Notes under the pieces: model-generated
Told to the model about the DNA's origin: nothing
Seen by the model: only the letters and a program-made list of their open reading frames with translations
Databases searched by the model: none
Shown here: in pieces, positions 10,591-22,017 of the stretch
Layout of the letters: every line of letters starts with the position of its first letter
Numbering within the stretch: position 1 is the stretch's first letter
NCBI GenBank assembly: GCA_028641055.1
Contig: CM054062.1
Span: 143,408,144-143,472,143, forward strand
Reading direction: 5' to 3'
Source: Alopecurus myosuroides
Taxonomy: Eukaryota > Streptophyta > Magnoliopsida > Poales > Poaceae
Length of the DNA: 64,000 nt
Program-made: the position numbers and the translations under genes

Positions 10591-13500
10591 TGGTGTCCTC
10601 CCGGTAGTTGCGGGTATCCTGGCTGATGGCCGCCCTTGCTTCTTCGTGTATGCCTCGTGGATGTCTTGGAACTTTCGACAGTCCTTGAGGAGGTGAGTGG
10701 CCTTAGTTTTGCCGGTGATCTTATGTGTGAACAGATGCAGAGTGCAGTATCCATGAAGATCTTCCTTTGGGGTTTTGTCGTCTGGTTTTGGCTTCCACTC
10801 GCAATTTCAATGGGATCCGCTGTTGCGGTTTCTTGTGAACTCTGCCGCAACCAGTTCTGATTGATCATCCTGGTCGTAGTGTTTTCTCTTCCTGTTCCGG
10901 CGGTCGCCGTGGCGGTCCTTGTCGTGCGCGGGTGAGGAAGCTTTCTCGTTGCGCAGGGATTCTTCGCCATTCGCCCATCTGTCCGCTATCACCATTAATT
11001 CCTCGATTGATTTGGGTGCGGATTGCCCCAGTTCTTCTCGGAAGGCGGCGCGTCGGGCGCCCTTGGTGAAGGCCTCGACTACTTTTTCCTCGGATATGTT
11101 CCCCGCCGTGTTTCTAAGTGTGGTCCTGATGCGTGTGATCACACGTTCGTTGGGAGACCTCAAGAGGAAGGTATGAAGAGTGCAGTGGCAACTTTTCCCT
11201 CAGAAAGAAACCAAGGTTTAATCAACCAGTAGGAGGAAAAAGTAACTTCAGAAGGTGAAGCAACTGAGATGGCAGGGCGCACTACCGGTTCAGAATCAAC
11301 GTGGAACCTGCACAACACAATCAAATCACTTTGCCCCCAACGAATCAGTGAGGTTTTCAATCTCACCGGTTTTGCTGAACACAAAGAGGTTAAACGTATG
11401 GTGTGGAAAACTGTAGGAAAACAATAGGAACAGTATGAGAGCAGTATGAAAGCAGTAGGTGTTTATTAGTATGAGGAAAAAAGACCGGGGTCCGCAGTTC
11501 ACTAGTGGTGTCTCTCCGAGAAAGATAAATAACATGTGTGGTGAGCAAATTACAGCTGGGCAATTGACAAAAATGAAGGTTGCACCGTAGTGCATATGCA
11601 AGACATAAAGATTACTATGTGATTCATGCAGGCATTACAACAAGATACATATATCATTATCCAACTGCATCTATGACTAAAAATCTACCCTTGAAATATC
11701 ATCCGAACAAACGTTGGGTATTAAGTTGCAAGCAACAGATAATCGCAGTAAGCAAAGTATGTAATGTAAACAATAACATCATCCTTAGAAAAAGCATTGG
11801 TGTTTTATCCCTAATGGCGACATCACATCCTCCATCCGTCACGTTTCTATCACTCGAGCATGGATGAAAAGGAGGCATGAACCCACTATCGAGCATAAAT
11901 CCTCCCTCTTGGAGTTACTAGCATCTACTTGGCCAGAGCATATACTAACAACGAAGAGCATGCAAGATCATAAATAACATATGCATGAAGATAACATGAT
12001 AGATTGATAATCAAAAGACATAGCATTCAACATTCATCAAATCCCAGCAAACACAACATGTAGCATTACATAGAGATGATCTTGATAAGCTCACAAGATC
12101 TAAACATGAGGCACAAAGTGGAGAGAATGACCATCTAGCTACTGCTATGGAGCCATAGTACAGGGATAAACTACTCACGCATCACTTCGGAAGAGGGCGT
12201 GGTGGTGTAGACCCCTCCGGTGATGATTTCCCCCTCCGGCAGGGTGCCGGGGAGAGCTCCAGAACCCTTCCGATCTCGGTATGACGGTGACAGCGGCCTC
12301 GGGTGTTTCTCGGGTAAAAGTGGTATATATTTAGGGTTTACGTCTCGGGGGAATAAATAGGCGAAACGGGCAGAGGCGGTGGAGGCTTAGGGGCCCCACA
12401 CCACCCTCTGGCGCGGCCAAGGAGGGACGCGCCACCCTATGGTGTGGGCCCCCTAAGGCCCCCCTCCGGGTCTCTTTGGGACTCCGTGGAACCTACGGGA
12501 TTTCTAAGACTTCTGGGCTTCGAATTTTCCAATTCCGAGAATATTTCCAGAACAAATTTTCTGAAACTAAAAACAGCAGAAAACAGGGAACTGGCTCTGT
12601 GGCATCTTGTCAATAGGTTAGTCCGGAAAATCGATAAAAATGACATAAAGTGTATAGCAAACATGTGGGAAACAATAAGAAAACAACATGGAACATCAAA
12701 AATTAAAGATACGTTTATGACGTATCAGGTCCACCTCTTGATATACTCGCGGGTAGACTCGCCAATTTTCTGCCTGCAGGCTTGCAGTTCCTCGATAGAC
12801 GCTGGCCTCTTGTATGTCGCATGGAAGTTCTTCTCGATGTCACGGGTGAGATCGTCCTAGGATCTGTAGTACGCACGCGGTCTTCCTTTGAGCCAACTTC
12901 GGGCAGCTCTTACAAGGTGCAGGTTTAGGTACTGCATGGTTGTTATCTTGTTCCCGCGCTGGCACTTCACCGCGGTCAGATAGTCTGAAAGCCATGTCTT
13001 GGGATCTTGCGAGCCATCGTAATTTGGGACCTCCGTTGTGAGCTTGAATCTCTTGGGCATCGGTGCCTCGCGGATGCTGCTGGTGAAGCACATCGCGCCG
13101 CAAGCTTCCTCGTCAAAGGAGGTGGATAGCGATCGAGCATGGTTCATGCGTGCTCGAGCTTTGTTGACCTTGGTCTGCACGATATCTCCATGCGCGTCGT
13201 ATTGAGTTCGCTCACGATTATCTTCCTCCCGTGGTTCCCTGCTGCAATGTCGCGAGCGGCTTCCATGGTGCCGTGGGCTGCTGTCACGGTTTCGCGGGCT
13301 ATCGTCATCGTTGCGCGGGCTGTCGCCACGGCGCCTAGCCTCTTTGCCCCTAGGGCAATGAGGTGATCCTTTATCTCCTCTTTTTGGTGATGTACTCTCA
13401 CGTCTACGAGGTGTTCTGTACACCCGATGTGTTTTATCAGCTTCAGGGGGTGTCGTGTTTTTGCGGTTCTGAGTGGCCATTGTCGCTCCGGCCATGCCTA

Positions 13501-14473
13501 GTCCCCTCTGGACCTATCGGTGTTGCTCTGCGCGGGGGTCGTTTTCGGGTGGCTGGTTCGCCTGCAAGTACGTAGCTGCGGCCAGGACTGCGGCAGCGGA
13601 AATAGTCGGGTGCATGTTGCCCTCATCGTCAACATGCATGAGGGAAGTCTCGAGGGTCTTGCTGACCTCAGCAAGGGACCCTTGGTCCATGCGAGCGGTT
13701 TTCGAGACATACTTTCCCTTCTTTGGGAGCTGGTTCCCCATTGAGTGAGTCCTGGAAAGCGTCACGCGACGCGCACTCGAGGCTTCCGCCGCTTGCTTCC
13801 GCGCTTCTAGTTCCTTTCTGGCTTCCGCCAACTGTCGTCCTTTCAGGAACAGGTGGTAGTGGTACGCCGCCAGGTCTTCTTGAGAGGATCCGGGTTCTAT
13901 CGGTTGGCGCGACAGTACCGCTGCTTTTGCTTTGAGCCAAGAGGCTCGCGAGACCTTGATGCGTTCCCGCGCTGCCCGGCTCTCCTAGGTTTCGTCAGGT
14001 TCTCCGGCTGAATCTGCCATGTAGACTTGGGCCAGATATGGCTCGTGAGTCCTAGGCATAGGCCGATGGTTTTCTTTGAATTTGGAGGGTTCTTCAGTCG
14101 CAATGGTATGGAAATTGGGCGTGTTGCAGTGGATGGATCCACCGCTGGGCGCTAGATCGCGACTGGCGTCACTAGACGGTGATTCAACTGTCGCCGGGCT
14201 CGAGACGGACTCAGAGTCTGATCTGTTGAGCTTGATCTGGCTGGGAAAGCGTAGAATTTCCGCCTTGCTGGCGCAAAAGTGGAGACTGTCGAACGTCAAG
14301 CTGACGCCCTCCTGGAGTTCGTCAAACACCAGACGTGATTCTGACGAGTGGGGCGCGCAGATGAACGACCCGAAGCAGATCGGCTCCGTTGGAGTCGATG
14401 ATCCTGGGCTCCAGCTGAAGCTCGGTGAGGATGAGGCCGAAGATGACGTGGATCCAGCGCGTACCCTTTCCAT
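10591..14473 (-). pseudogene. Gag of the Tat element, decayed and split by a solo LTR
   Basis: The frame opens at the ATG at 14473, inside the PBS, with a Ser/Pro-rich leader. The same frame continues through an Arg/Ser/Asp-rich basic tract (about 13250-13450) into a retrotransposon gag domain (VPNYDGSQDPKTWLSDYL, about 13010; ARSWLKGRPRAYY, about 12880). The gag domain resumes beyond the solo LTR with GNISEEKVVEAFTKGARR (about 11070). A KDCRKFQ-type tail follows near 10680. Three in-frame TAG stops (13985, 13514, 12857) interrupt an otherwise single frame. The solo LTR at 11127-12727 splits the gag domain between two copies of its target site. Gag would form the virus-like particle; this copy cannot. 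Confidence 0.85.
11127..12727 (-). mobile_element. Solo LTR (gypsy-type, grass family) inserted in gag
   Basis: This is 1601 bp, TG...CA, flanked by perfect 5-bp duplications GGTCC (11122-11126 and 12728-12732). On the minus strand it opens TGATACGTCATAAACG and ends with CGTGTGATCACACGCATCA. I recognise both the opening and the CTGGAGCTCTCCCCGGCACC block (about 12240-12260) from abundant Triticeae gypsy LTRs. No internal domain or second LTR is present, so it is a product of LTR-LTR recombination. Its open frames are not genes. Confidence 0.88.
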
Positions 14474-14484
14474 AGATGGCGCCA
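14470..14484 (-). promoter_or_regulatory. Primer-binding site of the Tat element
   Basis: On the minus strand TGGCGCCATCTATGG starts two bases inside the 5' LTR edge. It would pair with the 3' end of a tRNA; which tRNA I do not assign. Confidence 0.75.
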
Positions 14485-14486
14485 AT

Positions 14487-14974
14487 TGTCTATTAGTCAT
14501 ATCGGCAATTCCCTCGGTTGATCCGGTAGGGTTTTGAGTAATAGAATGAAATAGGCGCTGGTGACTATTTCGGCTAACAGGGGGCACGATTTACCTAGGT
14601 TCGGGGCCCTCATAGAGGCAAAACCCTTACTCCTGCTCTTCTGATCTGTATTATGGATAGATCGATTAAAAAGGTGGGTGCGCAAGCTGAGAGATAGATC
14701 TCGAGCTATGGCTATGGTGGTGGAAAAAAGATTGGACCCCCCTTGGTGGTTCTCCCCGCCTTTAAATAGATTGTTGGGTCTCAAACCATACCCAAGGGGG
14801 TTACAAACCCTAACTCTAAGGCGATGGAGACTTTCCATCTTGACCCGCAAGTCTTGCGGGTGGGCTTCCACTGGGCCTTCTAGAGCTGCGGGGTAGCGCC
14901 TCGTGTTGGGCTTTAGTCTTGGGCCTTGGACCAGGTAGGCCCACTCGACAGGTCCTGGAGTGATCCCCACGTCA
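14487..14974 (-). repeat. 5' LTR of the Tat-lineage element
   Basis: Direct repeat partner of 431-917. It drives minus-strand transcription: a TATTTAAA-like box lies near 14761-14768 (TTTAAATAG on the plus strand). Confidence 0.92.
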
Positions 14975-14979
14975 CCAGC

Positions 14980-15170
14980 CCCTCTTGATGCTCTTCTCCA
15001 TTCATGTTTGTGTTATGAATAATCCTAGGCCTAGGTAATATAACATTCTCATAAACACAAACATTATTTATTACTAGGAAAGAATTCATCTTATAATGAA
15101 CATCAGTGAGGCTTAATATTTCCTTCCAGCTCAAGCATGTACAATCATCATGTACCCTATTATAACTTCA
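14980..15170 (-). repeat. Remainder of the outer element's left LTR
   Basis: This matches 18656-18866. With 1-430 it makes one LTR interrupted by the Tat element. The edge at 15170 is marked by CA, followed immediately by the PPT. Confidence 0.85.
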
Positions 15171-15188
15171 TCATCCTCCCTTTCTTCA
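15171..15188 (-). promoter_or_regulatory. Polypurine tract of the outer element
   Basis: On the minus strand it reads GAAGAAAGGGAGGATGA directly before the LTR start TGAAGTTATAATAGG. This sets the orientation of the outer element as minus. Confidence 0.65.
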
Positions 15189-16844
15189 AGACAATACGTC
15201 CCTGGCTTGCGGTAAGCTGAACATGGAAGAAACAAAAAGAACAACGTGTATGCAGAATATATGTATCTATAATGGGGTGCATCATTTTTTTGACATGATA
15301 AAAATTCTCACATGACATAAAGCAATAAAATTGACATGTAATTATCATAGAATTGTCACATGAAATGAATAGCATCTCATCAAATGGCAATCACAATTGT
15401 AGGTATAAGTGAAGCGCATATAATCATGATCATAAGGAGAAAATATATGTATAAATTCTTATTGTTTAGTATCAAGTCAAGTGTTCTCACAGAAGATCTA
15501 TGATCAAAATTGGTGGTATTAGTACACTTAATTGTTTTGACATGTTTATTATTTTCATTAGGTAAGTTGCAACACAATTTGCAAATATAAGTGAAGTATA
15601 AATCAGTAGCATGTGTATTTATCAAGTTTTGTGGTAAACCAAACATATGTGTATGAGGTAACGCAATGTTCCAATCAAAAATAGTATCACAAGTAATACA
15701 TATAATATCCACCATACAAATTTCATTCATGCTATAATCACCAACTAAATTAAAAGTGAAACAATGAGCACAGGTGCTAGAATTGACATATGAAATTTCA
15801 GAAATCCTATTCATAGCACATTGCACTGTAATTAGTTAATGTAACATGATGGAATACACAATATCAGTAGGTGCTATTTTAGCAAACACTTCTTTATGTG
15901 TAATCAACACCACATGCTCAAAATTCGAAAATTTTAAATTATCACATGGTGGTGAACTATATGTGCTTGTCAACTCAGAATAAACTAGCACATTAGTAGA
16001 CTCACAAAAATTTGTACTTCCAAGCGGCAACTCCAAATTAGCACCAATGTCAATGGCATACTCCTCAAATGTAGTAGGCACTGATTCATCTATTTCAAGT
16101 GGCGATGCAGGTTTTTTCCTGAGGCGGCTCCCTTTCTTCAAAAGCAACCTGCATATCACAGGAAACAAAACTAGGAACAAAGACATGCTCCTCCAAAGTA
16201 TGTTGTGGTGGTGAAGGTTGTACTATAGGATCCCTTTCTTCAAAAGCAACATGCACATCACAAGAAACAACACTAGGAGTAGACGTGATTACATTAGTAG
16301 AAATAGCCTCACATGTCTCCTTAACATCTACAATTCCCATGACTAAACGCTCAATTCGTTGCATCTCCTCCTGATTTTTTTAAGCATTGGAATTATAGGT
16401 GCACATAGGGTTTGATTCATAACCCTTTGTAATGTTCTATGTGATGCATGTATTATCCAATTTTTCTTATAGTTCCAAAAGAATTGTATATCAGGATAAT
16501 GGTCGTCAAAATTAACCTCAAATCTGTTGTACCACTTTTCACTCAACAAAAGATGACAACAACTAAACGTTCCAGGAAACACATGACATAAAATTCGCGT
16601 TGTATGTTCATGAATTGTTAATGGAACAAAAACCATGTGAGTAATGAGAAGTGCATTATCGTTAGTAGGTAAAATAAATGGTCCCTCATGTTCTTTTGGG
16701 ACCAACTATAATTTTTCAACAACCCCAATACTCACAAAATCATGCCGTGTACCCTTATCAAGGGTAATAACAACACTACTACCTTCGATGTCTGCGGTGA
16801 AATGGAACAAATCTGACGCAGGGATCCCACTAGCTCCCAAAATG
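15189..16844 (-). pseudogene. Internal region of outer element with protease-like relic
   Basis: A minus-strand frame running down from about 16830 holds a segment resembling a gypsy aspartic-protease domain. VVITLDKGTRHDFVSIGVVEKL sits where the active-site DSG..H.F block is expected, followed by a PLTIHEHTTRILCHVFPG strand pattern (16343-16705). One in-frame TAG interrupts it, and the active-site Ser is replaced by Lys. Downstream frames (16095-16364, 15836-16186, 15380-15826) are short, overlap in different phases and have no domain I recognise. There is no RT, RNase H or integrase, so the parent element was non-autonomous or heavily deleted. Confidence 0.5.
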
Positions 16845-18866
16845 TATCACTGCAAACAGAACCCACACGTAATTGTTCTTCCATGAAAGAAACAACCATT
16901 GTTAGTGAAAATAAATATATGGTAGCAAGTATATGGTGGAACTCTCACAACTCACTCAAAAAAGCAAAGAAAGGTGTATCTTACCTCTATAAAGTGAATA
17001 TAAAACACTCACCAAACAAGTAGTAGTAACACGTGTACGGATGTGAAGAAGAGAATACCCGGGATGTTAGCTGTCAAAAGACGAACATTCTATATGGTGG
17101 GGCTTGGTTGGGATACCTAACAACACCAAAATAACAAGTCTTATTTACTGTCGAATGTGATAAAAATTGACTAAGCAAACACACACACTTTGGGAGACAA
17201 ATGTGGCTAGCAATTATATGGTAGAGTTATTGCAAGCACAAGAAAGACACTAGAAAAATCTCTCTATAACAGGCACAAGATTGCTCAATGAGTGTCCGCA
17301 AAATCAACCAAGATGATATGTATCAAGCTCCACTAATGAAAACAATAATGTCTCAGCCTCTTTGCTATTTTTTCTATTTTTCTTTGTTTTCCTTTTTTAC
17401 AGGATTTCTCTTTTATATTTTTTTATACTTTTCCAATGGACTTAATATCAATTAGGAGTAATATGTATTGAAAACAGGAAATATGACACAATAGATGATC
17501 AAAATGAGCAGCCTGTAGAGCATAAAAAGCTAGTCTTATGGTTAGGTGCCTAGTTATTTTTGCTGTAGAATGGCTGTAGCTAAGCCTCAGAAAGATCAGA
17601 GGTGAAAACCTAAATAAAAGCAAGGAGAAAACAAAAGAAAACTAAAGAAAACAGCAAGAAAGACCCACGACAGAAAACTCGCCGAAACTGTGCCGCGGCG
17701 GTAGCGAAAACCGGCAGAAACGGTGCCCGGCAGAAAACAGTGCTCGTGTGTGTGGCGAGTGCAGGCGCGACTGCAAAATTGCTAAAATGGTGCCCAGTAG
17801 AAACTTGTGTGTGTGCGTGGTTGGTGTGGCTAGTGATCACGGCAGCGATTTTATCAAAATGCTGCCCGGCAGAATCCGAGTATGACTCGAACTAGAGCAA
17901 GCGTGCGGCAGCAAAACAACGAGAATCCGTGCCCTGCAGTCCTCAGATTGCAATCCGTTTAGAACTAGAAGCGGTAGGGCACAACAGCGAGTTAAAATCC
18001 GAGACAAGCTAGGCGCTCCACGACAAGAACTTTGGAGAAATCCGTGCTATGGTGGATGATAAGATAACTAGTGCTACACTGAAAACTCTCCTTGGATAAT
18101 CCCAGCTGCCAATGCAAAAACAATCAATCCGTTTGGATATTCTCAACTACACACTCTTGCACAAAGTAGCCACTTATTACAAAGTGGTACTGTATCCCCT
18201 TATTCCCAATGGAACAGCAGATAACACGCAAAATTTGTAAAGGTATACTTCAAGATGAATGCTTCAAGCAATACAATCTAGAGGTTCTAGGGTTTTTGGT
18301 TTTAACGAAGTCTACCTATCTAACTCGCAGCCCCAAGGGTTTTATGGAGGAGGGGTGTGGCCAAGAGAGAGGGGTGCACCCTAAACCTATTCGGGTGGGT
18401 TGAACCCAACCCACTTATTACAAATCGAACCCAATTAGGGTGCAGCCTTTGGACTCGCATGTCCCTAATAGAAATAAAACATATGAGACATCTCAGACAC
18501 ACAAAGACATATGGTGGCTCCTTCTCCTTCCTTGATCTCTTATTGAAAACAATCTCCAGGACTTCCTCCATGTGGGTACACTTGTTTTCCACCACGACAT
18601 GTTTGTTTTCCATCTTGTAATGCTTGTTTTCCAGCAGCTCCTTCTTGTTTTCTAGCCCCTCTTGATGCTCTCCTCCATTCATGTTTGTGTTATCAATAAA
18701 CCTAATCATACATAAATGCATAGGCTTAGGTAGTATAACATTCTCATAAACACAAACATTATTTATTACTAGGAAAGAATTCACCTTCTAATGAACATCA
18801 GTGAAGCTTAATATTTCCTTCCAGCTCAAGTATGTACAATCATCATGTACCCCTATTATATCCTCA
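16845..18866 (-). repeat. Right (5') LTR of the outer element
   Basis: The right edge at 18866 (CCTCA) aligns with 15170. At least 18222-18866 is a direct repeat of 1-430 plus 14980-15170. The left edge is uncertain: I place it near 16845 because TTTTGGGAGCTAGTGGGATC on the minus strand looks like a PBS region there. The stretch 16900-18200 shows no gene; a small CT-rich tract lies near 17360-17430. Confidence 0.6.
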
Positions 18867-18889
18867 TCGATAAGTCATTTCAATTTTGG

Positions 18890-19015
18890 CCACGTATATT
18901 CTAAAATGAGTGAAACTAGACTTATTTTAAATACATATTCATTCATTTTACTATGTATATGGTTAAAATGAAAATGGTAAATAGTGTGTCTGATAAAATT
19001 GAACGGAGGGGGTAA
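18890..19015. mobile_element. Stowaway-like MITE remnant
   Basis: AAAATGAGTGAAAC near the start and GAACGGAGGGGGTA at the end resemble the interior and 3' terminus of Stowaway (Tc1/mariner) MITEs, including the TA target. The opposite terminus is missing. Confidence 0.5.
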
Positions 19016-20143
19016 TATTTATTAGCAGCAGTGCACCAGTCCTTCCCAGCTCACATCAAAATATAGCAATGAAACTTCGTATTGGATCAGTATGTGGGAA
19101 ACCCCCAAAGGGACAACTGAAACATCCATAATTATCAGTGGAATAAGATGTGGTATGAAGATAAGCAATCTGGTGGTTATACATGTAACGGAAACAATAT
19201 TGTTAGATGAGTAAATACACAAATTGAAGTGTTATCTAATTTAATAAATGCATTGTATGGAACACCCAAATGTCTCAATATCACTTGATCATAAGCTAGA
19301 CAATAGTTATCTCTAATCTAGGAATTTGGCTAGGTCCTTAGCAATAACTGGCTATCATAATGATGCCCAAACCTAAAATGTTTTATATGCACGATAATGT
19401 AGAAACAATTTTGCAACACACGATAATCTAGAAATAGTTTTGCAATGCACGATCTTAAAGGCATGTCCCATCTCTTCTGTCCTACAGTCATTTCTTCATC
19501 TCAGAATTTCAACCCGATATCCTTAAAACTTGGTAAGAATGTATCCAAAATTAATGAAAAAGATAGAATATTTTCTTCAATGGATAAATGTACATGTTCA
19601 TATTGTTGATGCAAGAACATTTATCAAGCTTCACATGTGTATATTTGACCATTCATATTTTCACATGACAAAAATACTACAACAAAAGACACCTAAAGTT
19701 TCTGCCCAGCTTTAGCTCATGCGTCTACATGACATCTTGAGCAGGATCTTGATCATGGCCTCTCACCAACTACAATAGCTAAGATGTTCGCACGGTTCCT
19801 CGCAGCTATGTCTTTTCGCAGAAGAACTGTTTCTACCTACGAAGTTTCAAACACAACATCAATCAAACAATTGTCTCTATTACACCTCTTCCGGGGCTCT
19901 CCATTGCAAATGCCATACCAACTACTGAACGAGAGACAGACACCTGCTAACCACATACATGGCCCAAGCCATGTGTCAGTTGCGGAACAAGTTTCGTGTA
20001 AGGGCACGCGTAATGTCGGTCTGAGCCGCTCCATCCAACAATGTCGCGGTATGAACAAGTACACGCTAGAGGGTAACAATTCGTAGGATTGATGTCTACA
20101 TTCAAGATGTGTTCTAACCGTACCAGCAATACTACGCAAAGAT
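19016..20143. other. Unassigned sequence, probably interior of a truncated copia element
   Basis: No domain is recognisable on either strand. Because a minus-strand PBS and LTR lie immediately to the right, this should be the 5' leader of that element, truncated before any coding region. No matching 3' LTR is in the window. Confidence 0.4.
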
Positions 20144-20157
20144 TGGCTCTGATACCA
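20144..20157 (-). promoter_or_regulatory. tRNA-Met-type primer-binding site
   Basis: On the minus strand it reads TGGTATCAGAGCCA, the initiator-methionine tRNA complement used by most plant LTR elements. It sits one base from the LTR edge at 20159. Confidence 0.85.
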
Positions 20158-20158
20158 C

Positions 20159-22017
20159 TGCTAGGGTGGTAGCAGAATAACAAAAAAAATCCTATCGATG
20201 AACTCCAAAAATTAGCCAGGATCTATCTACTCGTAATGCGGTAACAATTACGGTGTTTTGGTGACATACATCTTGTAGACCGAAATGCGGGGATTACGCT
20301 CTGCACAAGCGTTGATGAGAAAGACGACAAAGCCGACCTCAAGGTCGTGAAGAACTTGACGAGTTGATGACGACCCTGGTGCAATGCCGGTGTTGCTAGC
20401 ACCGAAAGTACACCGCCTCTGAGTACTCCACACGTACGGTGCTTGACGTTGACTCCCGATGCTCCGATCCGGCAAAGGTTGCAGAAGTAGATCTCTTGGA
20501 CGGAATTCCCGCAGCACGACGACGTGCAGCGGTGAAGTGTTCTCACACGTGCGCAGTCCTAACTTGGGTCCGTGGGATACGGGTGAGAGAGGTAGTCGGT
20601 GGAAGGAGAAACCTTTACTTACTATTTATTAGGAATTAGCTGAATTTTTCGTGATTAAAAACATCCAGTAGGCCCCTCCTTATATAGGAGGAGGGGTGCG
20701 CCTCCCTTTAGCTCCCCATGTGGGACTAAAGGAGAGGAGGAGGTGGGAATCTGCACCCTCCCCTTGCCGCATGGGCCACAAGGGCACATCAAGCGGGGTG
20801 CAAATTCCCCCCATCGGCTGCCTCCTTTTTTCTCTTTTTTCAATTATTATTTAATATTAAATTAAATTAATATATTTAATTTAATAATTTATTTCCTTTA
20901 ATATTAAATTAACATATAAATATATTTAATTCATAATTAATATATTTACATATTTATTCAATTAATGTGACTCCGAAACTCCTTACGGATCACTCCGAAC
21001 TCCTTCGGTCCTCCCAGGAACCATTCTGGTGCCCCTCTCTTTTCTTCGAAACTATTTCGGTGTTTCTACCTTTTCTCCAAAACCCTTCAGGTTTCTCTCT
21101 CTCTCTATCTCTCGCTCTCGCTCTCGCTCTCTACTTCGATAATTCTGATGTTTCCTATAACGATTTCTGAGCGTCATCAAGCCCTTAAGTGTGTTACCCT
21201 TGGTTTGGGAACACTCCAAACAAGATCGAGACCCCTCTCCGATCAATTATCAATAGCAGGACTGGATGCCCATAATGACCCGTGTGCATTCCACGAATAA
21301 ATTTCGTTGAACCATAAACACGATGTCGTATTCCTTTTGTTACTCAGATACATATCATGTACGAGATATGATCATCGACATCTTCATGTCATGTTAGATC
21401 TCGTTACCGACAAGAATTCTTTTACTCGTTACCTTAAATTCCACCCCCATGACCAAGTCATTTGCTGCAACTTTATGGATGAATTTCACTGAGCGGGTCC
21501 AGAGTATCTATCTGTTACGTGGATAAACAAATCCCAATCTTGATTCATACGCCTCAACCCATCTTTTCGGAATACCTGATGTACACCGTTATAATCACCC
21601 TATTGTCGTGTGATGTATCATGCAATCAAAGCCGCCTCAGAGACAGTGATTAAATATGATCTAACGGTCTTAGGATTATGATACTATATCTTATGAATAT
21701 TGCAACGCTGAACTATGTGACACGATCACGTTTCAATACTTATGTTGGGTATGTCCATCATCTCATTCACCCAATGAAATGACCTCATTGTCAATTGACA
21801 TAAATGTCACATGATTGTGCAACCCTCGATCATGAATTTTCCAATGAACTAGTTAGTATAGAGGCTCACTAGGGACTCTAGTTTGTTTATATATTACACA
21901 TATATAAATTTTTCCTATTAATACAATTGTAGAATCATATAAGACTTATTATAAACTTATTGAGATACGAAAAATAAAAACTCATGACTTATTTGCCTCT
22001 AGGGCATATCTCCTTCA
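20159..22017 (-). repeat. 5' LTR of a truncated minus-strand copia-type element
   Basis: 1859 bp. On the minus strand it starts TGAAGGAGATATGCCCTAG and ends CCCTAGCA. The opening is typical of Triticeae copia LTRs. A minus-strand TATATAA box lies at 20680-20686 inside a near-palindrome. A CT microsatellite spans about 21094-21132. The open frames inside are not genes. Confidence 0.8.

Larger units (their letters stand above)
431..14974 (-). mobile_element. Ty3/gypsy Tat-lineage LTR retrotransposon with antisense accessory gene
   Basis: The element is delimited by two LTRs of 487 and 488 bp (431-917 and 14487-14974). Each starts TG and ends CA on the plus strand. The flanks CCGGC (426-430) and CCAGC (14975-14979) are a 5-bp target-site duplication with one mismatch. 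Transcription is on the minus strand: PBS TGGCGCCA next to the right LTR, PPT ACTCGGGGGCTAC next to the left LTR. Order on the minus strand is gag, protease, RT, RNase H, integrase, then a long 3' region whose gene lies on the plus strand. Integrase after RNase H defines Ty3/gypsy. The antisense accessory ORF and the CTCGGGGGCTAC tract are typical of grass Tat elements (RIRE2/Retand group). Every coding region has stops or frameshifts, so it is no longer autonomous. Confidence 0.92.

Noticed and set aside
19530..20086. Short plus-strand frames as host genes
   Set aside because: They have no domains or convincing splice sites, and they sit in the presumed leader of a truncated copia element.
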